From Roridomyces roridus (Eukaryota; Basidiomycota; Agaricomycetes; Agaricales; Mycenaceae): 64,000 nucleotides of DNA. The stretch is from positions 2,790,001 to 2,854,000 of the forward strand of contig JARKIF010000005.1 in NCBI GenBank assembly GCA_029378245.1, read 5' to 3'. Made by a program: the position numbers and the translations under genes. Shown here piece by piece: positions 38,752 to 50,118 of this stretch. Under the pieces are notes generated by a model. That model did not search any database. It saw only the letters and a list, made by a program, of their open reading frames with translations, and was not told where the DNA came from. Every line of letters begins with the position of its first letter. Positions within the stretch are counted from its first letter, which is position 1.

Positions 38752-41700
38752 CTACTTGTCAGCAGCATCGACTGCAGCCCCATGTTCCATGAGGAGCTTT
38801 GCAATGTCAAGCTTGCCATTCTGGCAGGCATTGTGCAGCGGAGTCTCAGCATCCTTGTCAGCAGCATCGACTGGGGCCCCATGTTCCATGAGGAGCTTTG
38901 CAATGTCAAGCTTGCCGTTCTGGCAGGCCTTGTGCAGCGGAGTCTGGCCATGGTTGTCAGCAGCATCGACTGCGGCCCCATGTTCCATGAGGAGCTTTGC
39001 AAAGTCAAGCTTGCCATTCCAGGAGGCCTTGTGCAGTGGAGTATAGCCATGGTTGTCAGCAGCATCGACTGCGGCCCCATGTTCCATGAGGAGCTTTGCA
39101 AAGTCAAGCTTGCCATTCCAGGAGGCCTTGTGCAGTGGAGTATAGCCATGCTTATCAGCAGCATCGACTGCAGCCTCATGTTCCATGAGGAGCTTTGCAA
39201 TGTCAAGCTCGCCATTCCAGGAGGCATTGTGCAGCGGAGTCTGGCCATACTTGTCAGCAGCATTGACTGCGGCCCCATGTTCCATGAGGAGCTTTGCAAT
39301 GTCAAGGTGGCCATTTGAGGAGGCATTGTGCAGTGGAGTATAGCCATGCTTGTCAGCAGCATCGACTGCGGCCCCATGTTCCATGAGGAGCTTTGCAACA
39401 TCAAGCTTGACATTCCGGCAGGCCTTGTGCAGTGGAGTCTGGCCATACTTGTCAGCAGCATCGACTGTGGCCCCATGTTCCATGAGGAGCTTTGCAATGC
39501 CAAGCTCGCCATTCCAGGAGGCCTTGTGCAGCGGAGTCTCAGCATCCTTGTCAGCAGCATCGACTGTGGCCCCATGTTCTATGAGGAGCTTTGCAACATC
39601 AAGCTTGCCATTCCAGGAGGCATTGTGCAGTGGAGTATAGCCATGCTTGTCAGCAGCATCGACTGCGGCCCCATGTTCCATGAGGAGCTTTGCAACATCA
39701 AGCTTGACATTCCGGCAGGCCTTGTGCAGTGGAGTCTGGCCATACTTGTCAGCAGCATTGACTGCGGCCCCATGTTCCATGAGGAGCTTTGCAATGCCAA
39801 GCTCGCCATTCCAGGAGGCCTTATGCAGCGGAGTCTCAGCATCCTTGTCAGCAGCATCGACTGTGGCCCCATGTTCCATGAGGAGCTTTGCAATGTCAAG
39901 CTCACCATTCCGGCAGGCATTGTGCAGCGGAGTCTCAGCATCCTTGTCAGCAGCATCGACTGTGGCCCCATGTTCCATGAGGAGCTTTGCAATGTCAAGC
40001 TTGCCATTCTGGCAGGCATTGTGCAGCGGAGTCTCACCATCCTTGTCAGCAGCATCGACTGTGGCCCCATATTCCATGAGGAGCTTTGCAATGTCAAGCT
40101 TGCCATTCCCGCAGGCCTTGTGCAGCAGAGTCTCGCCATCCTTGTCAGCAGCATCAACTGCGGCCCCATGTTTCGTGAGGAGCTTTACAATGTCAAGCTT
40201 GCCTTTCAAGGAGGCCTTGTGCAGCGGAGTCTTGCCATCATTGTCAGCAGTATTGACTGTGGCCCCATGTTCCATGAGGAGCTTTGCAACATTAAGCTTG
40301 CCGTTCTGGCAGGCCTTGTGCAGCGGAGTCTCGCCGTAGTCGTCAGCAGCATCGACTGCGGCCCCATGTTCCATGAGGAGTTTTGCAATGTCAAGCTTGC
40401 CATTCCAGGAGGCATTGTGCAGCGGAGTCTCAGCATCCTTGTCAGCAGCATTGACTGCGGCCCCATGTTCCGTGAGGAGCTTTGCAATGTCAAGCTTGCC
40501 ACTCCAGGAGGCATTGTGCAGCGGAGTCTGGCCATACTTGTCAGCATCATGGACTGCTGCCTTCCTCTCATTGAGCAAAGACAACACCCCTCTTTGAAAA
40601 CCCATTCTTGCACACATAGAGATAGCTGGTACAGCTGGGATATTCTGCAACCAACACAATGTTCTGTACTGGCTGCTCTTATCATCGAGCAGATGCATTG
40701 TTGATGGCAGTAGCTGCCCCTGGTGTGTGTCATCACAGTACTGCAAGTGATTGAACCAGTTTTCAGCAGCATATACTGCCAGTGGGTACTCCCCCTGGAT
40801 ATTAGACTGCCTGATATGATTTTTCTCTGAAAACACAAGGAGATAACGGACACAAGTTTGTGCAATGAACCTCTGTGAGATACTCTCACTGAGATCAAAA
40901 ATGGGTGCATGCTCTTGATGAAATTCTTTGGAAAGGACATAGTCTCGCACCGATGAGTGTGCAAAACTGATTGATCTGTTCCATGATTCCTGGTTGTTAA
41001 TGACAATGAGCCCATCAAGCAACTTGAAAATCCGCAAATTTCCTGGGCGCCTGCCTGGCCAATGGATTGATGCATCCAGGTTGAAGAAGTCAAAAGTAGG
41101 CTGGTCCAAACGAAAAGCAATAGCATCTGCAAGCTCCTCTGGTGATAGCTCTCTTGCTGAAAACACAAGCCACCGTAATATTGCTTGAATGAAAACTGAT
41201 GGAAATTTGGGCTCTGCCTTTGCACGGTTAAGGAAACGGCTGTAGATGCTGAACAGGTCACGTGGGAGGACAGCAAGGACCTCATCCCATTCCTCCTCCC
41301 AGTGACAATGACCTAGCTCCGTAATGAAGCAAGCAGCCATGCGGAACCTAGTCATTCCATTAGCTTGGGCCACAAAGTTGAATTTAACATACATTCCATT
41401 GCTTTGCACCACAATCTGCTCTGTGACTGCATTCGCATGTTCACCAACCTCAGACATTGCCAAAATCTTGCTGTAGACAAAGGATCTTATGTCCTCATCC
41501 AAGATTGATGCATGCAACTGTATCAAAGGAATGCCCTTGAAGCCTGTCTGAAATTCCTGGCGATGTTGACTTGTGAACAGCAAGTGTGGGCATTTTTCGG
41601 GAGATCCACATAGTCTGTTCACAAATGCAACAAGCCCTGTCCAATCATTCTTGTGGCATTCATCCAGTCCATCCAGAACGATGTATGGCTGTCCCAGTTC

Positions 41701-42168
41701 CACATCCAAATCATCAAGCACTTTTTGGAGATCTTCCCGCAGTGGCTGTATGGATCCATTTCCAAGGCTTCTATGAAGATGGGAAAGACAATCATGTGCA
41801 GTGTCTGACTTCCCAGCAAGCTGCCAGACAATGGAGCACAACATGATGTCCAGGCTCTGTCTGTTTGGAATCCTGAAGTCAAAAAAGAAATATGAGACCG
41901 TATTGCCAGCCTCAATAAGGTCTCGAATGATTGTTGAGCTGTTCATGTCAGTGGAGATAGTGGAGTGAAATAAATGAAGTACCTGAGTACACTTTTCCCT
42001 GTTCCAGCTGAGAATGGATCAGATATGAAATGGACTAAAATAGGGCCAACATACAAACTCCCTGGATCCACAAGCTGCCAGGTCTCTTTTTCCAAATCTT
42101 GAACTTATCATGCTTAAGCAGCCAAGTCCCGGTATCTTTATGGTGATACCCTTGTACATCAGACTTTT
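38752..42168 (-). pseudogene. NACHT-ankyrin (NLR-like) gene, 3' part; 5' part separated by a transposon
   Basis: Three exons on the minus strand: 42055-42168 (broken at its 5' side by the transposon), 41983-42007 (25 nt) and 38752-41938. They splice in phase so that the Walker A loop reads GVSGTGKS, preceded by DTGTWLLKHDKFKIWKK and followed by VLSSTIIRDL. Walker B is YIVLDGLDE. A NACHT-associated helical region follows (FSIYSRFL, ELSPEELADAIAF, ISFAHSSVRDYVLS). From about residue 465 of the long exon, 18 ankyrin repeats of 33 aa run to the stop at 38752, nearly identical to each other. Such STAND proteins are candidate fungal immune or heterokaryon-incompatibility sensors. Without its first exons it is probably not functional, though a shortened product from an internal start is possible. 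Confidence 0.8.
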
Positions 42169-42491
42169 AACAAATTGCTTGCGGCGCTAAACAAGCCCGA
42201 ACAAGCCCGAAAAAGGCCAAACAAGCTCGCAAGCTTACAAGGTTACAAGTTTATGTCTAAAATGCCACAAGCTGTAACATAATTGCTCATACAAGTTGAC
42301 AAGCCCACAAGTTGACTAAAAACGAATCTAATGTATTTCGAAAATGCTATTTTAGAGGTAGATTTGGAGCGTTGATTCAGAGCGAGTCGACAGTGGTTTT
42401 TTGTGAGTAGGGTGAATGCGGGGACTGAAAATTGAGAAATCCTGGATTGAAGAGTCAAAAACAGGTAAGCGTGGTCAATTGACACTTACGG

Positions 42492-44911
42492 TTATTGTTT
42501 TCCCCGCTCCTCCTGCTCGCACTGCTCCTGCTCTTGCTCCTGCCCAGGCTCCCCGTCGTCCTGGTCCTCCTCTCCGTCCTCCTCTTGCCCATGCCCATGT
42601 CCGTCGTTCTCCGTCTCCGCTGCGTCTTCCCCCTCCTCCTCCTCCTCTTCGTCTTCATCTTCGGGTGCGGGGCTGCTGCTCGGCACATACATATTTTCAC
42701 GTAAGCCATCCAGTGATCCCGTCTCCTGCTTGACTGGTGCACTGGCAATGTGCTCGATAACCTTCTGGCCAGCTGCATGGAGGATGCTCTCCCACCGGGA
42801 ACGCTTGAAATTCTTGGTTGAGCTGATCCACCCCGCCACAGCGGTTCCATAGTGTTCCCAGGAGAACGAGGGAGGCTTGGCGCGTTCTCCCGTAAGGTGG
42901 GCCTTGTAACCGCGCTCGATCTGGGAGTTTGTGTCAGTAGCCACGTCGGCGCAACACCATACATCACGTACCGCGGTGGCGACCAAAGCCAGGGCACCAA
43001 TGGGAAGGCCAGAGAAATCGAAGACATCTCCTTCGGGGGTTTCGGTGACGATGATGCGGAAGTGCTGAGTCCCGATAAACCAGGCAAGAGTCTTGATGAT
43101 CGGCGCCGATTCGAGGAACCCTCGGGGTTTCTAGATCTGGCATTTAGCACATGAATCGGTGTGGAGCATGTCACGCACTATGTACCCCGGGTCCTTTGGG
43201 CTGAGGTGCTCGGGGGTAGGGACTTTATGAAAGGCAGGGCCATTGTGGCGCAGAGCGTACTCGGCATCGGCCTTGATCGTCTGGGATTTACGGAGCCGGG
43301 ACGGAGGGTTCTTGGTAATCTTGTGGTACTTGTCGTGCCGGAACAACTGGTCCACGATGTTGAGTCCGTACTTGCCAATATGACTGCGTTCCTCTCCTAG
43401 ACGACTGACAGCCTAAGCAATTCAGTAGCGTTAGCGATGTTAACCACCATTCAATGCGCACCCACACACCTTTGAGCAGATCACATCCCCCCACTCAAGC
43501 TGCAGGGTATTTCCAGGGTACTTGGCGTCCAGTACCGCCTGCAGGAGCTCGACCGTTTCCTTGCCCGGGTTCTGTGGATCATCCCCGACCAATCCGATCA
43601 ACATCGGGTCCTCACTGGTATAGAGAGCGTTGTACGCAGCGGGGAGGAACACACTGGCCCATGATTTTGCCACCAGCTCGGGCAGCGCGTTCTTCTTCTT
43701 GGCAGGGGCTGGCGTCAACGAGCTTTCAGACGACTCGGTCTTGAGGGTAGACTGGCTAGAAGCGACGCCGAGCGCAGGCAACTTGGAGAGAGTTGGCGTC
43801 TTGGGGGTGCGTGCTTTGCGAGGCTTGGGCTTCGTCTCAGGCTGCTTGCTGGGCGTTTCTTCCGTGTCGGAGCTGATAATGGCCACGAGCTGCGTGCGGC
43901 TGAGTGAGAATCCAATGAAGCCTAGCTGGGAAAGTAGGGCTCACGGTGTTCTTACGGGCCTTTTTGGAAGTGTTGTCGGGACGCGTGCCTTGCGCATGCT
44001 CATCAGTGAGACCACCCATGGCAGGGGTATCCTCTGGGGCGTCTTGCTCATGATTCACCTGGGCGGTCTTCTTGGCTTTCCAATCTGTCGAAATTCCGGC
44101 GCCGTTGGATACTGCAGCTGCGTTCCTGCGAGAAGGAGGTGGGCGTCAAAGACAGGGAGAAGATCAGGTTACGTACTTATCTTGCAACGCTTTCTTTGCA
44201 GCCAACGCCTCCTTCTTTTGATTCATCAACTCCTCAATTTCAGCTCGGGTGGAACCCTTCTCAGCCTTCTTCTTCCTCTTCTGAGGGTTGGCCTTGGGTG
44301 GCTGCCACGTGAATTTCATCAGTCTACGGCCTTTCAACAAGTACGACTTTGAAACTCACCACTGGTGTGACCTCGACCTCAGAATGGTATGTCTCGTCGC
44401 CTTCTATGCGGTCGAAGTCGTCTTGGGTGATATGCAAGACAGTTGAGTCGTCTTCGTCGCAGTCCATGGCGTCCTCAGATGCTGTCAACTCAGACAACTC
44501 GTTGTCGTCGATGTGGTTGATGGCGTCCTCCCGTGCAGCCGCAAGAGCCGCATCCTGCTGGGCATTGAGAGACGCCAGAAGTTCCATGGCCTCCTTGCGC
44601 TTCCGAGCCAGCTCAGCCAGCTCCGCATCTCTTTCGGCGCGCTCCGCAGCGATGGTGCCATCGGGACGCTTGGGACGGACGGCATGAAGTTCTGTGGGGT
44701 CCATGCGGGTCGAGTTCTGCCCGCGACCCTTGCGTGCAGGGATATCTCGAGGCGGGAGCGCACTCTTCGTTTTTTTGGCTGCAGGCGTGTTGTCCTCGAA
44801 GTCGGAGCTTTGGTCGGCGGGACGCTTGCTGGCGGGCGTCTTGCGTGCTGTGCCTGTGCCGCGTCCACTCCCGCCACGGCCACGAGTTTTTGGGGTGCCT
44901 CGAGGAGCCAT
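42492..44911 (-). pseudogene. DUF6532-like accessory gene of the transposon, with an in-frame stop
   Basis: Exons 44360-44911, 44177-44301, 43945-44125, 43470-43889 and 42492-43412 splice in phase (733 codons). The N-terminal half is basic and disordered (MAPRGTPKTRGRGGSGRG, KNTLVAIISSDTEETP). The folded region begins VAKSWASVFLPAAYNALYTS, continues through YEVW-like helices and ends with ILHAAGQKVIEHIA and an acidic tail. This layout resembles DUF6532 proteins that accompany Agaricomycete transposons, from recollection. A TAG at 43131-43133 interrupts the last exon after DMLHTDSCAKCQI, while the frame continues open for 213 more codons with no other defect. Either the gene has just been inactivated or only the truncated protein is made. 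Confidence 0.6.
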
Positions 44912-45020
44912 TCAAGAAGTTGAGAGGAAGAGAGAGACTTGAAATTTTCAGTTTGGCAAGTCGTAGTATTACGTGTCTTTCCGTTTCCACCCTTTTCTAA
45001 GTCCCTCCTCTGCTCTAGTC
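44912..45020. promoter_or_regulatory. Bidirectional promoter of the transposon
   Basis: 109 bp separate the divergent starts of the accessory gene (44911, minus) and the transposase (45021, plus). Confidence 0.5.
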
Positions 45021-48000
45021 ATGGTCCACGGCGTGGCCTTTACTTGCCCTCTATGCCAGAAAAATTGTACCTCTGCAAGCGGCCTGACTCGTCACCGGAA
45101 TGCTCAGCATCGCGAATTCACGCCAGCCTCGGAGGGAGAAGACGACAATACTTTCCGCCGTACCTCTCACCCTCTTCTGAATGGTGAGGGCACTTCTTTT
45201 ACAGTCACCTCTCGTCACTAATGCACTTTTACAGCCCGCCCATGCAATGCTGAGGGACAATATCTTCCTGCTTTCGCTGGGCCCGCTCCGCCTTGCCCAC
45301 TCCCAGCTGACGGGCAGGACCCTCAAGCGTGGGCACCCTTTGGGTCTCGTGCGGAGTTTGACTTCGCCCAATTCCACTTTGTCGAGCTCCAGACGTCGGA
45401 AAGTCAGATTGACAAGGCTCTGGACATCTGGGCAGCTTCAGTCACGGAATTCGGCGGTCACGCACCCTGGAAGAATGCCAAGGAACTTTATGCCGTTATC
45501 GACAGCATTCAGACCGGTAGCTTACCCTGGCGCACGTACGAAATCCAATACAACGGTGATGTACCCCCAGGAACGCCTCCCAAGTGGATGACACGCAAGT
45601 ACGAGGTCTGCGTTCGGAACCTGCGGGACGTACTTCACCACCAACTTGAGACCAAGACCTTTGCCAACGATATCGACATGATCGCGTACCGACAATTCAA
45701 TCACCAGGGCCACCGCGTTTGGTCGAATCTCATGTCCGGCGATTGGGCGTGGCAACAATCGGTATGCATGGCTTTTGTGTTTCTACACATACTGACACCG
45801 CGGTAGGACATTATCGCAGCGAATCCAGCTAATCACGGCTGCACCTTTGTCCCGGTTGTCGCTGGGAGTGATAAGACGACCGTCTCTGTCGCTACCGGCC
45901 ATCAAGAATACCATCCAGTATACGCCTCACCAGGAAATCTGACAGGGCCCGCACGTCGCGCGCACGGCAATGGGGTTCTTCCTGTCGCGTTCCTTGCGAT
46001 ACCCAAAAGTCAGTCTCGCCGATATCATCCTCTTCGATTACTCATGGAATTGATACAGCAAGCAAAAAGCATCGTCGCAGCACCGCCTACCAGAAGTTCT
46101 GCCGTCAAATGTATCATGCCAGCCTCGCCTTAATCTACAAGCCACTGAAGCAATATATGGAGACACCGGACATTGTCCGATGCCCTGACGGCCACCTCCG
46201 GCGTGTTATATACGGCATTGGCCCATACATCGCAGACTACCCCGAGCAGGTGTGGCTCGCTGGTATTGTGCAGAACTGGTGTCCGAAGTACGTTGACGAT
46301 CTCGTTTCCATCTTGTATTCTCATGGAAGTACCAGGTGCGACGCTCCCCCGGATCGGCTTGACGAGCAAGGGGCACGAATGCGCACCCGGGTCAAGGATA
46401 ATGTGCTGATATCTTGCTTTGACCCCGGTATTCTATGGGATGATTTTGGGATACGCTCCGATATTGTGGTAAGTTGTTTACATCATTTAGTGGCTCGAGA
46501 CTGACAAACTCCTCCAGCCATTCACCAACGGATTCCCGCGCGCTGATATCCACGAGCTGCTTTCCTCCGACCTCCTGCATCAAGTCATCAAAGGGACCTT
46601 CAAGGATCACCTGGTTTCTTGGATCAATGAATACTTGCTGCAAGAGCACGGCCAGAAGCGCGCAAATGAGATTATTCACGACATTGACCGCAGGTACATC
46701 ATCAATGCCATGCCCCGATGGATACTGACATGGAGTAGAATTGCCGCAGTCCCCGAGTTCCCTGGTTTGCGGCGGTTCCCAGATGGTCGCGACTTCAATC
46801 AGTGGACGGGAGACGATTCAAAAGCACTCATGAAGGTATGTGGTGTACTAGCCTATCTCACTTTCCCTGACTCTCACGCAGGTCTATCTCGCTGCGGTTG
46901 CAGGATACATCCCTTCAAGGATGGTGAAATCACTCGCCACGTTCATGGATTTCTGCTATCTAGTCCGCCGTAACGCCATCGCAGCCCCGGATATTGTGCG
47001 GGTCACCGGGAAGCTCTCAGATTTCCACGTGTACCGCTCCATCTTCGTCGAGCTCGGCGTTCGAGAAGACATTTCCCTCCCTCGGCAACACTCCCTGCTT
47101 CACTACGAGTCTTCCATCCGGCTCTTTGGGTCTCCGAATGGCCTGTGCTCCTCGATAACGGAGTCGAAGCACATCAAGGCTGTCAAGGAGCCATGGCGTC
47201 GGTCCAATCGGTATAACGCGCTCAAGCAGATGCTTGTCACGTTGACCCGGCTCGACAAGCTCGCGTCCCTCAAATCTTTGCTCACCACACGCGGAATGAT
47301 GACTGGCACGACCTCTTCATACACGACCAGTGTCTTCACGGGCCAACAACCCCATGTGGATGTAGTGGCGGCTGCGGCGGCTCTTTTAGATGATGAACAC
47401 GACGACGATGGCACTGTACATGGCCCTAAAAGCCTGTCGGACATCGAATTAGCCCCAACACCACGTATGTCATGCACCCTTGCCTAACATACCTGGTATT
47501 GACTCACTCCGCTTTCAGAACGTGGATATCCCAAAACACTGGCTGCGCTTGCCCTCCACATTCAGCAACCCCGCTTTCCCGAACTATTCCGTCGGTTTCT
47601 ACACGAGATGCTGCATGGCCCACCAGACGAGAATGAGCCTCCCATTCCCCTGGACGCCTGTCCCATCTTTGTTAGCCGTATCACCGTCCACCACTCCGCA
47701 ATTGCTCGATTCTACGCTCCGAGCGACATTGGGGGCGCGGGAGGGATGTATCGGGAGCGCATTCGTTCCCTCCCCTCTTGGCATGGATATGCTCGTCGTG
47801 ACACAGTGCTGGTCGATGTCGGAGCACCGTCGATGGTGGGGCTCGTCATTGGCCGTGTGCAGCTTTTCTTTTCCTTCACATTTGCCGACAAACTCTATGA
47901 ATGTGCGCTGCTCAATTGGCTCGTTCCTGTGGATGACAAACCCTATCCGGACACGGGTATGTGGGTTGTGGGGCTGGAGTGGGATGCGGCAGGTGTGCCC

Positions 48001-48177
48001 ACATTGGAGATGATCGAGGTCGGCGCCATCGCACGGGGTGCACATCTTCTTCCAGTGTATGGGGTGAATCCTCTCCCCGAGGATTTTCACTTTTCTGACT
48101 CTTTGGACGCATTCAATACTTACTTCGTCAATCCGTACGCTGACCATCACATGCATGAATTCCTCCCAAATACATAG
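45021..48177 (+). CDS. Plavaka-type transposase with N-terminal C2H2 zinc finger
   Basis: Nine exons (45021-45183, 45235-45761, 45807-46008, 46059-46287, 46336-46468, 46518-46693, 46739-46835, 46882-47464, 47519-48177) splice in phase to 922 aa with no internal stop. It opens with a single C2H2 finger (CPLCQKNCTSASGLTRHRNA). The core has GDWAWQQSDIIAANPANHG, VAGSDKTTVSVATGHQEYHP, RRVIYGIGPYIADYPEQVWL, PFTNGFPRADIHELLSSDLL, HQVIKGTFKDHLVSWINEYL and FGSPNGLCSSITESKHIKAV, hallmarks of the Plavaka transposases found throughout Agaricomycetes and usually grouped near CACTA (CMC) elements. It should cut and paste the element. An intact frame suggests recent activity. Confidence 0.88.
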
Positions 48178-48295
48178 AATAGGTGTATTTTTATATGATA
48201 GATTGTATTTGAAGCTTGCGACCTTGTGAGCTTGTGTCGGTGTTTCAGACTGATCACAAGCTTGCAAGGGCAAACAAGCCACAAGGAAATTTGTG

Positions 48296-48562
48296 ATTTT
48301 GCTGATGTAGGTCACACTGTCTGTCTTGCGTATCCAGAGGATTTCCCAACCACTTGAACAAATCTTCATCTGATCTACACCAAAGATGAGCCACAAGAGC
48401 TATGCCAAGAGAAAATGTGACAAACCCTTGGATACTGTCATGACGTGATGAATGAACTTGGCAACGTGGTTGTCAAAAAGCATACATTTTGACATTGGGG
48501 CTTCCTCCAGCACCACCAATGCCCCCAATTTCATACCCTGGCCCACCTGGCCCTCCTGGGCC
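48296..48562 (-). pseudogene. 5' fragment of the NACHT-ankyrin gene, beyond the transposon
   Basis: On the minus strand a Gly/Pro-rich segment (GGPGGPGGPGYEIGGIGGAG, about 48562-48490) is followed, after likely introns, by an exon starting at 48374 (acceptor GTGTAG) that reads DEDLFKWLGNPLDTQDRQCD and LHQQ, right up to the transposon end. Fungal NLR genes commonly have a W-L-x-P-x-D-xx-xx-R-Q-type motif just before the TGTW/GTGKW segment that here resumes at 42166. The frame matches on both sides if a 2-bp target duplication is assumed. The exact exon borders and the true start of the gene are not resolved. Confidence 0.6.
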
Positions 48563-50118
48563 ACCTGTAGCCACGGATCATGATTTATTCAGGATCCCAC
48601 CCTGAGATTTTGATTTCACACACCATTGACAATCACATTCCCACTTCTTCTGACTCGTTGGTTGTTAGACATCATGAAACTGAGCTGCAGACTCTTGTTA
48701 GTGAATAGAGTGGAATAAACCAAGAGAGCAGCTCACTGCAAGCAGATGACTGGATCGGATAAGGTGGTGGTAGGAAGCAAGATGTCAGCATGCAGGGACA
48801 AACATGTACAAGCCCTCCCAGACAACAGCATGGACAAACTTTCTCATTCCAATTTTACATGGTCGTTACAAGTTACAATATATATTCCTGCATAGCAGAT
48901 GAATGAGCACGAGCTGCGACACAACGTTCTGGTGCCTTCGGACATCATGTAACAAAGGGGTGCCTTCCACCAAGGAGGACAAGAGTGCAAAGTTGTCTCA
49001 GACACACCACGTCGCCGGGACCCGCAAGAAACATCATCAGCGCAAACCCAAGCTTAAAATACACCCCTGGATGGATGATCTGGGCAACGCGGTGGGTAAT
49101 CTGCACGAACCTTGAGCAAAACCCAAGGGAAGACGGAGGAATAACGCACATAAAGCCCGCCCTCTCCCTCGTCCGGCGTTTCTCCGCTTCTCATTCACTC
49201 ATTTCCCATCCCGATCGCCAGCTTCTCCGCCCAGCGGGGCTTGCTCACCAACGACGCCACACTTCCCGTCCACAGGCACGATCGTGCTCCCCGGCTAAGT
49301 AGGGTATGTGGCGCATGATGCACGCGGCGCGCAGACGGAGGTTGTGTCACCCACGGTCCCGCAAAACGCAGCTGCAGTGGCTCCTGCTGCATACGTTGCC
49401 GGACAACGCTCGCTATAGGGTCAGTAGTGCGAAGAACCGGCCCTCCGCCGAGTGCAAGAATCGCCCGAGTCCCCACTCAGGAACTGTGCGCATAGGTGTG
49501 TACGGCCTCGCGCATTGTTTCTCCCTCGACTTGCCGTCTGTCTGGATAAGGGCATGCGGAAGCGCGGGGAGTGTGAGCGTGGACAATCTTGCTGGCAGCA
49601 TCATGGGCTATGTGGTGCCAGGTAGAATGACGGGCCTGGGCGATAGGTGGGATCAAAGGAGAGAGTGGTCGCGCTGGATTCTAGCGGGACCTCGGTGGCG
49701 ACGCGCGAGTGGATCCAATAACGAGGGACGCGCGGCGCGGGGGGTGGACTATTCATGAAAACCACGATAAGCCACGATAGAAAGACGTACGTCGCTGCCG
49801 TGCTCAATTTTCCCGGCTCCCTCGTCTCGGTGGGAATGTCAGGTCACTGAGCTCTGCGCGAGTCGGTTCGACTTATGGTAGCGGTGTCTGGATGGTGCGA
49901 GCCTCGAAGTGAGATTTCCAAGGGTCGTCAGAGATTGTCGGTCGCTATCGTCGACATCGAAGGAGCCGGGGAGGGTACCATGTGGTTGCCAGGTAGATGA
50001 CGGGTCGTGGCGGTGGAGATCGGATGGGAATCTTCGTCTTCGGAGGAGAGAGTGGGGCGCCGCAGCCGGACATGGGTGTTTGGAGCATCTCGGAAGGCGC
50101 TGGGCTAGTAGATTCAAG
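48563..50118. other. Gene-free stretch right of the transposon island
   Basis: Base composition changes from AT-rich to GC-rich near 48.9-49.2 kb. Any first exon of the NLR gene would be in 48563-48900, but I cannot define one. The rest has short ORFs without motifs and may contain decayed parts of the sedolisin gene that follows on the minus strand. Confidence 0.35.

Larger units (their letters stand above)
42169..48295. mobile_element. Plavaka-type DNA transposon, about 6.1 kb
   Basis: The ends are short imperfect inverted repeats: AACAAATTGCTTGCGGC on the left and, on the complement of the right end, CACAAATTTCCTTGTGGC. Subterminal sequences on both sides are rich in ACAAGC/GCTTG motifs (42188-42315 and 48220-48285), the usual arrangement of transposase-binding sites. 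Inside lie two divergent genes, a DUF6532-like gene (minus) and a zinc-finger transposase (plus). The target duplication is not clean; a 2-bp one would restore the reading frame of the interrupted NLR gene. Borders are good to a few bases. Confidence 0.8.

Noticed and set aside
38745..40169. Minus-strand ORFs with MLLTSMARLRC-type repeats
   Set aside because: Shadow frame of the ankyrin-encoding strand, with no independent start or domain.
38998..40500. Regularly spaced repeats resembling a CRISPR array
   Set aside because: They are coding ankyrin repeats of 99 bp without unique spacers, in a eukaryote.
39328..40704. 458-aa ORF on the plus strand, rich in SSIDCGPMFHEELCN units
   Set aside because: It is the antisense reading of the ankyrin repeats. 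Because the 99-bp units are near-identical, every frame without a stop stays open.
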